From CAYXFZ01 sp964464385 (lineage in GTDB: Bacteria; Planctomycetota; UBA1135): a stretch of DNA of 34,000 nucleotides. Below, piece after piece: positions 7,463-14,970 of this stretch (position 1 is its first letter; each line of letters starts with the position of its first letter). The position numbers and the translations under genes are program-made. Below the pieces are notes generated by a model. That model was not told the origin of the DNA. It saw nothing but the letters and a program-made list of their open reading frames with translations, and did not search any database. The stretch spans positions 1 to 34,000 of the forward strand of contig CAYXFZ010000012.1 in NCBI GenBank assembly GCA_964464385.1. Direction: 5' to 3'.

Positions 7463-8526
7463 TTTGCGAAGGCCGGTCCTGAATCCGGGTGTTGGGCCGG
7501 TTTGTAAACAGTGCGGCCATCCAGGGCGGCACGAATGAGGCGGTCGCAAAGCTCGGAGAAGGGGACGCCGGAGAGTTCCATCAATTTGGGATACATGGAA
7601 ATGGCCGTGAAGCCCGGTATGGTATTGACCTCGTTCACCCGCAATCGACCCTCCTTTTTGCCGAGGAAGAAATCCACCCGGGCCATGCCCCGCAAGCGCA
7701 AGAGGCGAAAAGCGCGACAGGCAATGTCGCGAAGGTTCTCGACCATTAGGGGCTGAAGATCCGGGGCAGGCACCCGCAACTGTGCTAGGTCGTTTTCATA
7801 TTTGGCCGCGTAGTCGTACCAATCTTCGGGGCAGATTTCGCCGGGCAAGGAGGCCAGCGGGGGTTCGCCCTCCAGGACCGCAACCTCGAGTTCTCGGGCC
7901 GTGCACTCGGGCTCGACGAGGACCCATTCGCCATACTCGAAGGCCTCTTCCAATGCGTGGCGCAAACTTTGGGGATCGGTGGCGCGAGTGATGCCCACCG
8001 AAGATCCTTGGGCCGCCGGCTTCACAAAACATGGGAAACCACGGTTCTCGGCAATGCGATCCACCCAGCCATTGGGATCCTCGCGGAAATCCCGGGCACG
8101 CAATTCCGTCCAAGAAACCACTTCAATGCCGGCATCCCGCAAGATGCGTTTGCAAAGGGACTTCTCCATGGCCACGGCCGAGCCTAGGCAACCACTGCCG
8201 ACAAAGGGTGTACCGCGCAATTCCAGCCAGCCTTGCAAACTTCCATCTTCACCACCGGGGCCATGCAAAATCGGAAAAACGCAATCGATTCCTTCGGGCA
8301 AGAAGGGTACGCCGCCGGGTCTGGCGGGCGTTCCCCCCTCCAACAAAATCAAGGAATTGGCCTCGTCCAGAAAACCGCCTTGAGGATCCAGGCCGACGAG
8401 GCAGACCTCGTATTTGGCCTGATCCAAATGATGAAGCACGCCACGGGCCGATTCCAAACTGATGGAATGCTCAGCAGAACGGCCCCCAAATAGGAGGGCG
8501 AGGCGGATACGTGGGGGACCGGACAC
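7456..8526 (-). CDS. ddl: D-alanine--D-alanine ligase
   Basis: This ATP-grasp ligase joins two D-alanines into the dipeptide that ends the peptidoglycan stem, in the cytoplasm. The 356-residue length is at the long end of the family, as in VanA/DdlA-like forms. Signatures present: GGRSAEHSISLES (14-26, including the conserved Glu19), the HGPGGEDG loop (88-95), the ATP-binding FVKPAAQGSSVG segment, and the C-terminal metal-binding RVNEVNTIPGF followed by YPKLMELSG. All expected catalytic regions are intact. The start is GTG at 8526. Its product implies that this organism makes peptidoglycan, which matters because the trait was long doubted in planctomycetes. It is transcribed away from the TMTC-like gene at 8622. 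Confidence 0.95.
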   Translation of the reverse strand: MSGPPRIRLALLFGGRSAEHSISLESARGVLHHLDQAKYEVCLVGLDPQGGFLDEANSLILLEGGTPARPGGVPFLPEGIDCVFPILHGPGGEDGSLQGWLELRGTPFVGSGCLGSAVAMEKSLCKRILRDAGIEVVSWTELRARDFREDPNGWVDRIAENRGFPCFVKPAAQGSSVGITRATDPQSLRHALEEAFEYGEWVLVEPECTARELEVAVLEGEPPLASLPGEICPEDWYDYAAKYENDLAQLRVPAPDLQPLMVENLRDIACRAFRLLRLRGMARVDFFLGKKEGRLRVNEVNTIPGFTAISMYPKLMELSGVPFSELCDRLIRAALDGRTVYKPAQHPDSGPAFANQ

Positions 8527-8621
8527 GGCCCAAGTCTAACCAAAGCAGGGGGGGCGTATCCTGTCCCTCCTGAGATGGTGTTTTTGCCCATTCGCCCCAT
8601 CGTTGCCGCGGAGTTGAAGCC

Positions 8622-10538
8622 GTGAACCACCGCGCCTCATGGCTGGCTTGGTTGCCTGCAATGCTGGCCATCGCCTTGTTCCTCCCAGTTTTGGGAGGCG
8701 CCTTCGTTTACGACGATCTCATCTTGCTGGAAAACAACCCGGCCCTGGATCACTGGTCCTACTTGACTGAAAGTTTCACTCAGCCCATGTGGGACATGGT
8801 GGATGACGCTCGCTACCGTGCCGGCGGATTTTTCCGGCCGGTCAGCACCAGTTTGTTCTTGCTATTGCACAAGCTGGGTGGCGGAACGCCGTGGCCCTTT
8901 CACCTTGCCGCCATTCTTTTGCATGCCACCGCCGCCCTGCTGGTCGCTCGCTTAGCTCTGTCCGTGGGTGGGACACCTCGCCTCGCCACCTTTGCGGGTT
9001 TGTTGTTCGCAGTTCACGGCGCCCACGCCGAGCCCTTGGCGTGGGCCTCATCCCTGACCTACCCACTGGCAACCTGTTTGGCTCTTGGCAGCATCCTGGC
9101 ACTTTGTCGACACAAGGCATCTCGCGCCGCCTTCCTCGTGGGCTTGGCCATGCTGGCGCAGGAATCCGCGCTGGGGATATGGGCCCTCTTGGTCGGCACT
9201 ATTTTCGTGACATGGATTTCTCCAAAAGGCAAACTAAAACGAGGATTGCACGGACGCAGTTTGATTTGGCTGCTCGCACCCTTGTTCGCTGTTTGGGCAC
9301 TCCGAGCCCAAGCCTTTGACAGCCCCTGGGCCGGGATGGATCAACGCCTGACTTGGTTCGGCTTGGAGTTGCGCGAACATCCCTTTTGGGAAGAAGCGGC
9401 CCTGTCAGCATCTCTCTTCACCCGTGGCCTGGAGTTTTTGGTGTTCCCTTGGCCGCATGCACCCTTTCATCCCCTACGGATCGAATGGGGACTCGGGGAT
9501 TCCGCACGGTTCCTGCCGGCCTTGGCGGGGGCGGCCCTGGCCACGGTTGGGATTTGGGCCTGGTTCACCCGCGGCCGCAAAATGCCGCTCCTCGGCTGGG
9601 CCATTGGCATCCTGCTCGCTGGTTTCCTCCCGTTGCTCCGAAGTTCCTCACTGGGTCAATTCCCATTTGAAGAACGCTTTCTCTATCTTCCCTCCGTAGG
9701 ATTTTGCCTCCTGGTTGCAGCTGCTTGGGCGCGCCTACCTCAAAAGTGGTGGGCCACCTTGCTCGTTCCCTCCCTCCTTTTGGGAGCTCACGGCACCTCC
9801 GCCTTCCTTGGGGCGCGGCCGTGGGGTCAAGAGGAATCCCTTTTCCGTTGGGCGGCGGAGGCCTCCCCCCACGCCATGCTCTCCCACAATGAGTTAGGTC
9901 GCGTTCTTTTGACGAAAGCCCAAAAATTGCCTGAGGGTTCTCCGGAACGCACCGCCTTGGGCGAAGAGGCCCTCGCCAGTTACGAACGCAGTCTGAAGTT
10001 GGACCCCGATATCTGGTTCATTTCCGCGGTCGATCGGCGCCAAGGCAACCTAGGCCTCGGAGATTCCATGTTCGTGCTCTCCGATTTTGGGACCGCCCAG
10101 GGGGTCTATCGAAAAATTCTCACCCGATGGCCCGACACCGCCGAGGCCCATGCCGGCTTGGCGCGATGCTTGGTGCTACAGGCGGAACAACACCTCGGAA
10201 AAGGAATGCTGTCCGAAGCCGATTCGGAGTTGACCGAGGCAATTTCCGCCTTTGATCAAGCTTTGGCGATCACCCCGGGACAAATCGAGATGATCTTTGG
10301 CAAAGGATTGGCGCTGGCCGACTTGCAGCGCTTTGCCGAAGCGTCGCCGCTGTTACGCCAAGCATTTCAATCCAATCCCTCGGAGTATCGTTTTACAGAA
10401 GCTCTCGCTGCGGCCCTCTTTGAAGACCGGCGGTTTGCTGCCGCTAGAACGGTGCTGGCCGAACACCTTGCCGCCCATGGCAATTGCCCCCGTCGTGGTG
10501 ACATCCTGACCACCATGCAACAACTGCAGCAACAATGA
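8622..10538 (+). CDS. TMTC-like GT-C membrane protein with C-terminal TPRs
   Basis: A 638-residue polytopic membrane protein resembling eukaryotic TMTC O-mannosyltransferases and their bacterial relatives. The N-terminal half holds about ten hydrophobic segments. FVYDD (28-32) after the first membrane segment is the position of the acidic motif in GT-C enzymes. FFRPVSTSLF (70-79), FHLAAILLHATAALL and LLFAVHGAHAEPLAWASS (127 on) match the TMTC 'hPvHtEaV' region. The part after about residue 410 is soluble and helical, with spaced TPR-like units such as AEAHAGLARCLVLQAEQHL and IEMIFGKGLALADLQRF. TMTC proteins transfer sugars from a lipid carrier to protein on the outer membrane face; the acceptor here is unknown. 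Start GTG 8622. ATGA overlap with the AlgH-like gene. Confidence 0.82.
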   Translation: MNHRASWLAWLPAMLAIALFLPVLGGAFVYDDLILLENNPALDHWSYLTESFTQPMWDMVDDARYRAGGFFRPVSTSLFLLLHKLGGGTPWPFHLAAILLHATAALLVARLALSVGGTPRLATFAGLLFAVHGAHAEPLAWASSLTYPLATCLALGSILALCRHKASRAAFLVGLAMLAQESALGIWALLVGTIFVTWISPKGKLKRGLHGRSLIWLLAPLFAVWALRAQAFDSPWAGMDQRLTWFGLELREHPFWEEAALSASLFTRGLEFLVFPWPHAPFHPLRIEWGLGDSARFLPALAGAALATVGIWAWFTRGRKMPLLGWAIGILLAGFLPLLRSSSLGQFPFEERFLYLPSVGFCLLVAAAWARLPQKWWATLLVPSLLLGAHGTSAFLGARPWGQEESLFRWAAEASPHAMLSHNELGRVLLTKAQKLPEGSPERTALGEEALASYERSLKLDPDIWFISAVDRRQGNLGLGDSMFVLSDFGTAQGVYRKILTRWPDTAEAHAGLARCLVLQAEQHLGKGMLSEADSELTEAISAFDQALAITPGQIEMIFGKGLALADLQRFAEASPLLRQAFQSNPSEYRFTEALAAALFEDRRFAAARTVLAEHLAAHGNCPRRGDILTTMQQLQQQ

Positions 10539-11074
10539 AACCGACCCCGGGCACTCTACTGTTGGCCGCACCTCGCATGACGGACCAGCATTTCGAAGAA
10601 GCCGCCATTCTGCTCTGTGTGCACGACGAACAGGGCAGTTTGGGCCTGGTTCTGAATCGCGGCCTGGAGATGGATTTAAAGGCCATCCTCGGAGAGAACG
10701 CCCCGGCGGCGGCACCGCCGCTTTCCTGGGGCGGTCCGGTGTCCATCGAACAAGTGCTTTCGCTCTACGGCGGCCCGGAAACTCTCTCCGATTCCCAGCC
10801 GGTTCTGCCCGGAGTCTGCCTAGGCGGCGGTTTGGAAGATTTGCTAGCTCTGCATGCAACCAAGGTCCCGGTAAGGCTCTTTTTAGGATACTCCGGTTGG
10901 GATCCAGGCCAGCTGGAACAAGAAATTTCTGCCGGGGCGTGGTTGCTGACCTCGACATCCGAGGAAGCCGTGTTTCGCCAACCCCCAGCCACTCTCTGGT
11001 CGCGCACCGTTGCCGGACTCGAGCCCTCGCTTTCTTGGTTGCGGAACCACCCTCAGGATCCCCGCCTGAACTAG
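10535..11074 (+). CDS. YqgE/AlgH (UPF0301) family protein
   Basis: A 179-residue soluble protein with the whole UPF0301 pattern: GTLLLAAPRMTDQHFEEAAILL at the start (family 'G.LLiA.P.m.D..F..sViLl'), GSLGLVLNRGL, WGGPVSIEQVLSLY, and the later VRLFLGYSGWDPGQLEQEI and GAWLLT. AlgH influences alginate production in Pseudomonas, but the biochemical role of the family is unsettled, so I make no functional claim beyond membership. Length is normal (about 180-190). The ATG overlaps the TMTC-like stop as ATGA, so the two are probably translated together. The menaquinone gene mqnC starts 13 bases further on. Confidence 0.9.
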   Translation: MKPTPGTLLLAAPRMTDQHFEEAAILLCVHDEQGSLGLVLNRGLEMDLKAILGENAPAAAPPLSWGGPVSIEQVLSLYGGPETLSDSQPVLPGVCLGGGLEDLLALHATKVPVRLFLGYSGWDPGQLEQEISAGAWLLTSTSEEAVFRQPPATLWSRTVAGLEPSLSWLRNHPQDPRLN

Positions 11075-11087
11075 AATCCACCTTCCC

Positions 11088-12182
11088 ATGCCCCTCACCC
11101 AAGCCGTCAACACCATCCTGGCAGGAGATCGGATCACCGCCGAACAAGCCCTGATTTTGCATCAAGAGGCAGGCTTGGATGTGCTCGCTTATTTGGCCGA
11201 CACCGTGCGCCGCCGCCAGCACCCGAACGGCATCGTCACGTACATCGTGGACCGGAATTTGAATCCGACCAATGTCTGCGTCTCGGATTGTAGCTTCTGT
11301 GCGTTTTACGCCAAGCCCAAGGACATTGAGCGCAGTTGGGTGTTGGATCGAGAAGATATTTATCGTCGCGTGCAAGAGACACTGGATGTCGGCGGCGCTC
11401 AAATCTTGATGCAAAGTGGCCACCATCCCAAACTCGGGGTGGAATGGTTCGAGGACCTTTTGCGCGATCTCAAAACCCGCTGGCCGGACTTGCATCTGCA
11501 TGCCATGTCCCCGCCGGAAATCGTGCACTTGTCCAAATTGTCCAAAATCAGCACCGCGGAAGTCCTCGCCCGCTTGCAAAGGGCCGGCATGGACTCCATG
11601 CCCGGCGGTGGCGCCGAGATCTTGGTGGAATCGGTGCGTAAAAAGATTGCCGCGCGGAAGGCCACTTCCGAGGAGTGGTTGCGGGTCATGCGCGAGGCCC
11701 ACGACCTGGGCATGCGCACCACGGCGACCATGATGTTCGGTCACGTAGAAACTGTGGCCGACCGGATCGAACACCTCGCTCGCCTGCGGGATCTGCAGGA
11801 CGAAACCGGCGGTTTCACGGCATTCATTGGTTGGACTTTCCAACCCGGTGAAAACCCTCTTGGCAAGGAACTCCTCGCCTCTGGCTGGCTCCAACCGACT
11901 CGAGCAGAATATTTCCGAACGATTGCCGTCGCCCGACTCTTCCTGGACAACTTCGCAAACCACCAAGCTTCCTTCGTGACCCAGGGCGCGGATGCCGCCA
12001 GCTTGGCCCTACGCATGGGTTGCAACGACTTTGGCTCCGCCATGCTGGAAGAGAACGTCGTCTCCGCGGCCGGCTGTCACGAACTTGTCGAGATTGGGGA
12101 CATTGAGCGCCGAATTCGAGAGGCCGGGTTTACCCCCAGGCGCCGCAATCAGGCTTACCAGCTCTTGGAAGCCGTCGCCTGA
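11088..12182 (+). CDS. mqnC: Cyclic dehypoxanthinyl futalosine synthase (radical SAM), MqnC
   Basis: A radical SAM enzyme of the futalosine pathway that cyclises dehypoxanthine futalosine during menaquinone synthesis in the cytoplasm. The [4Fe-4S] motif is C-x3-C-x2-C at Cys64, Cys68 and Cys71 (CVSDCSFC), preceded by YIVDRNLNPTN, which is typical of MqnC and distinguishes it from MqnE. Other family blocks are HLHAMSPPEI, DSMPGGGAEIL, TTATMMFGHVET and FIGWTFQPGENP. Length 364 is normal. No Shine-Dalgarno is visible before ATG 11088. The partner genes mqnE and mqnA lie about 10 kb downstream at 21894-23818 and not beside it; the hydrolase MqnB and MqnD are not in this window. It converges on the ClC gene with a single base between the two stop codons. 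Confidence 0.93.
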   Translation: MPLTQAVNTILAGDRITAEQALILHQEAGLDVLAYLADTVRRRQHPNGIVTYIVDRNLNPTNVCVSDCSFCAFYAKPKDIERSWVLDREDIYRRVQETLDVGGAQILMQSGHHPKLGVEWFEDLLRDLKTRWPDLHLHAMSPPEIVHLSKLSKISTAEVLARLQRAGMDSMPGGGAEILVESVRKKIAARKATSEEWLRVMREAHDLGMRTTATMMFGHVETVADRIEHLARLRDLQDETGGFTAFIGWTFQPGENPLGKELLASGWLQPTRAEYFRTIAVARLFLDNFANHQASFVTQGADAASLALRMGCNDFGSAMLEENVVSAAGCHELVEIGDIERRIREAGFTPRRRNQAYQLLEAVA

Positions 12183-12183
12183 T

Positions 12184-13899
12184 TTATTCGGCTCGCTCGG
12201 CGGTCTGAACCATCAATTCCGACCGATAGCGATCGAATAGATTGGATTTGGACACGGTACCGAGGAAGATTCCTTTCGCGTCCACCACGGGGAGGACCCA
12301 AGCAGATGCGCTCTCGAAACACTCCATGGCCTCCAAGAGGCTATCTCCCACATGGAGGCGGGCCGAGGATGCATCCATGACCGTGTCCACCGAGGTCATG
12401 CGACGCAAGGTTTCATCCAGCAAATAGGGACGCAGTGCGGCGAGATCCAACATCCCCAAAAGTTTATTTTCCGTGTCCACCACAGCGAAGTGATTGCGAC
12501 GGGTAGTGGCCAAGCGATGCACCAAGTCCTCCAAGGTGCGACCCGCGGGCAAAAACACAGATTCAGCATCCAACATTTCCCCCACCGAAACATCCGCCAA
12601 AATGCGGCGGTCGGTGCCGGGGCGGAGCAGCTGACCGCTTTCCGCCAACTCCCAAGAATAAAAAGAGTGGGGCAAGAAGGTGCGAAAGACTAGCGCACTG
12701 ATGGTCGCCACCAGCATCAGGGGGAGCACATGATCCCAAGCGGCGGTCGTTTCCAGGGCTAGGAAAATTCCCGTAAAGGGGGCCTGCATGGCCCCGGCAA
12801 CGAGGCCCGCCATGGCCACCAAGGCGAAGAAACCCGGATCGGCAAAACCAACTTCTGGAAAGGCGATGCCGAGGAGACTGCCGAAGGATGCCCCCAACAC
12901 CGCACCCAGTACCAGAGAGGGCGCAAAAATACCTCCGGGAGCATTGCTTCCCAGAGTGAACACGGTCGCTAGCATTTTGGCCGCCAAAATGGCGAGAAGA
13001 ATGCCCACGCCAGGAACAAGGTCTCCCCCCAACATGGAGGACACGGTCTCGTAACCCTCGCCGATGGATTCCGGCCGGAGCAGACCGAGACCACCCACCA
13101 AAATTCCGGTGGCACCGGCGAACAAACCCACCTTGGTAAAGGGTGGCCAGTTTCGCGCCTTGCGAGCAAAACGTTCAAAGCGAAATATGCCAGCGACCAA
13201 GGCCACCGAGACTAGACCAGCAAATAAACCCAATGGGGCAGAGGCCAGCAAATCGGCGGTGTGCCACTCGAACTCACCAGCCTGAAAAGCGCCGGCCGAA
13301 CCCAACAAGGCCCGGCCAATTTCGGTGGCCATAACCGCCGAAACGGCAACCGGGATCACGGTCGTGATGGTCCACTCCGCCAATACCACTTCGGTGGCAA
13401 AAATCATACCCGTCAGGGGCGCATTGAATATGGCCCCGATGCCACCGGCTACCCCGCAAGCCAAAAGTAAAATGCGTTGCCGTTCGCCCAACCGTAGAGC
13501 ACCTCCGGCCGAACTTCCCAGCGCAGCTGAACTGAACACGATCGGACCTTCCAGGCCCGCGGAGCCGCCTCCGGCCACCGTCATCAAACTGCCCAACAAA
13601 CGGCTGATCATGGAGCGCTTGCGCATAGCACCCCCTCGCCGCGACACGGCATCCAAGACGGCCGAAACTCCGTGCCCACCCGGCTCTCGGAATAACAAGC
13701 GCACCACCCAAACTCCCAAGAGAGCGCCGATGGCGGGAATGAAGAGGCCAAACGATCCCTCGCGCAAGGAGGCGAGAGCCTGAAAGACCCAATGCACACC
13801 ACTGCGCAAGGCGGAGGCCAAGACGCCTGAGCCGGCCCCCACGACCACGGCTAGGGCCACCATCAACCAAAGCGAACGCTCACGCACCTGGAATTTCAT
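12184..13899 (-). CDS. ClC-family chloride channel/antiporter with two CBS domains
   Basis: A 571-residue ClC protein: a membrane domain with many helices (about 1-425), then a pair of CBS domains (about 435-565) that commonly bind adenine nucleotides. Pore signatures: GGSAGLEGP (112-119), with the external gating Glu117 kept, FNAPLTGMIFATE (158-170) and GGIFAPSLVLG. The first selectivity motif, usually GSGIP, reads GGHGVS. At the position after Glu170, where exchangers such as the E. coli protein have a second Glu (Glu203) used in proton transfer, this protein has Val; this is seen in many bacterial relatives and leaves open whether it works as channel or exchanger. The ATG overlaps the stop of the HTH-EIIA gene (ATGA), so the two are coupled. 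Confidence 0.94.
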   Translation of the reverse strand: MKFQVRERSLWLMVALAVVVGAGSGVLASALRSGVHWVFQALASLREGSFGLFIPAIGALLGVWVVRLLFREPGGHGVSAVLDAVSRRGGAMRKRSMISRLLGSLMTVAGGGSAGLEGPIVFSSAALGSSAGGALRLGERQRILLLACGVAGGIGAIFNAPLTGMIFATEVVLAEWTITTVIPVAVSAVMATEIGRALLGSAGAFQAGEFEWHTADLLASAPLGLFAGLVSVALVAGIFRFERFARKARNWPPFTKVGLFAGATGILVGGLGLLRPESIGEGYETVSSMLGGDLVPGVGILLAILAAKMLATVFTLGSNAPGGIFAPSLVLGAVLGASFGSLLGIAFPEVGFADPGFFALVAMAGLVAGAMQAPFTGIFLALETTAAWDHVLPLMLVATISALVFRTFLPHSFYSWELAESGQLLRPGTDRRILADVSVGEMLDAESVFLPAGRTLEDLVHRLATTRRNHFAVVDTENKLLGMLDLAALRPYLLDETLRRMTSVDTVMDASSARLHVGDSLLEAMECFESASAWVLPVVDAKGIFLGTVSKSNLFDRYRSELMVQTAERAE

Positions 13900-14567
13900 G
13901 ATGACTGGGGTTCTAGCCGATGCGCTTCGGCCAACACTTCTTCTTGACTGGCCCCTTCACGCAGCAACTGACAAAAATTGTCGTCGCGCAGAAGATAGGC
14001 CAAGCGTGATAGCACTTGCAGGTGGGAAGCCGGGTCAGGATTGAGCAAGAGCAAAACTGCATGCACAGGCTGACCATCCAAGGCCGTCCAGTCGGTAGCT
14101 TGATCCAAGGTAGCCCGAAATACCGTCGGCTCGACCCCAAACAGGGGACTGGGTTTGCGAGGATGCGGCAGGGCGATGCCATGACCTAGGCCAGTCGTTC
14201 CCAATTCTTCCCGGTCCAGCAATTGCCTTTGTAGAACAACGCGATGCTCCTCGTTCGCCACGGGGATTTTCGCCACCAAGTCGGCAATTACAGTCATGGG
14301 CGTCCCACCGCCACTCAAAGAAAGAGAAAGGCCCCGCTCCAAGGCCGCAACCAAAGGATTGCCGGGGTCGATTCCGGAACCCGAACTCGGACGGGCAACG
14401 GTAAGTGGCAAGCCCCGCCGCCGTGCCCAGGCTTCCAGTTCCATTTTTTGAAAGCGCATCTCCCCATCTGGTCGGCGCATTCCCAACATTCCCTGACGAG
14501 CCCACCGTTGGAGAGTCTCGGGTGAGACTCCCAGAAGGGCAGCGGCTTCCTGGGTGTTGAGGGCCAT
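13896..14567 (-). CDS. HTH DNA-binding domain fused to PTS EIIA-Ntr (PtsN-like) domain
   Basis: A 223-residue two-domain protein. Residues 1-52 form a MerR/excisionase-type helix-turn-helix (TQEAAALLGVSPETLQRWARQG, then RRPDGEMRFQKMELEAW). Residues about 75-215 are a PTS EIIA type 2 domain like PtsN. The expected phosphorylation site is His135 in GHGIALPHPR, matching the GIA-PH motif around PtsN His73, so it should accept phosphate from an NPr/HPr-type protein. Such a protein could bind DNA according to phosphorylation state. No sugar-specific PTS membrane component is nearby, supporting a regulatory role. It lies directly upstream of and overlaps the ClC gene, hinting at ion-transport control, as PtsN controls potassium transport in E. 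coli; that is inference. Confidence 0.88.
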   Translation of the reverse strand: MALNTQEAAALLGVSPETLQRWARQGMLGMRRPDGEMRFQKMELEAWARRRGLPLTVARPSSGSGIDPGNPLVAALERGLSLSLSGGGTPMTVIADLVAKIPVANEEHRVVLQRQLLDREELGTTGLGHGIALPHPRKPSPLFGVEPTVFRATLDQATDWTALDGQPVHAVLLLLNPDPASHLQVLSRLAYLLRDDNFCQLLREGASQEEVLAEAHRLEPQSS

Positions 14568-14970
14568 GAAGGGCGGATTGTATTCTCAATCGACCTTGCG
14601 CAACCTGCCGAACATCGCGACCCTGCTTTGGCTGGCCTTTGGCTTGGCCCTCTTGCTCTGGGAAGGGCCGGATCGCCTCCAGGAAGTGGGCAAACTGCGC
14701 TCAACAAACCCGGTACTCGCGGCCCTGGAGGAGGAGGCCCCCACCTTGCGTGCAAGAGGGACCACCCAACTCTTGATGGCTGTGGGCCCTCGCTCCGGGA
14801 ATGCGATTCCTTTAGCCCACCATTTGTTCCATCCGCAAAGGATTTTGGAAACCGCCCGCAATCGGCGCTCGACCACAGCATTGAAAATCGAGGCGAGTGA
14901 ACGGGGTTGTGACGGCCTCCTTTGGTTTGGCGCAGACGGCGCTTGGCACTTGAAGGTAATCCAACCATGA
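14566..14970 (+). CDS. Small membrane-anchored protein upstream of a GT-C-like gene
   Basis: About 134 residues with one strong membrane segment near residues 18-36 (IATLLWLAFGLALLLWEG), preceded by few charges and followed by a soluble domain. I recognise no named family. The soluble part contains TTQLLMAVGPRSGNAIPLAHHLFHPQRIL, similar in spacing to part of the longer protein at 32924-33907 (ARILLLPSEPM... then APRALLI). Both are followed by an overlapping polytopic membrane protein gene. ATG 14566 shares two bases with the divergent HTH-EIIA start codon, an awkward arrangement; TTG 14578 or TTG 14596 are alternatives that leave the membrane segment intact. The stop overlaps the next start (ATGA). 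Confidence 0.68.
   Translation: MKGGLYSQSTLRNLPNIATLLWLAFGLALLLWEGPDRLQEVGKLRSTNPVLAALEEEAPTLRARGTTQLLMAVGPRSGNAIPLAHHLFHPQRILETARNRRSTTALKIEASERGCDGLLWFGADGAWHLKVIQP

Noticed and set aside
8527..8621. Divergent promoter region between ddl and the TMTC-like gene
   Set aside because: Promoters must exist here or in the flanking genes, but I found no pair of -35/-10 elements on either strand good enough to report. TAGACT near the ddl GTG lacks a partner.
10353..11966. Minus-strand open frame of about 537 codons opposite the TMTC-like, AlgH-like and mqnC genes
   Set aside because: It runs antisense through three well-supported genes and contains no family motif.
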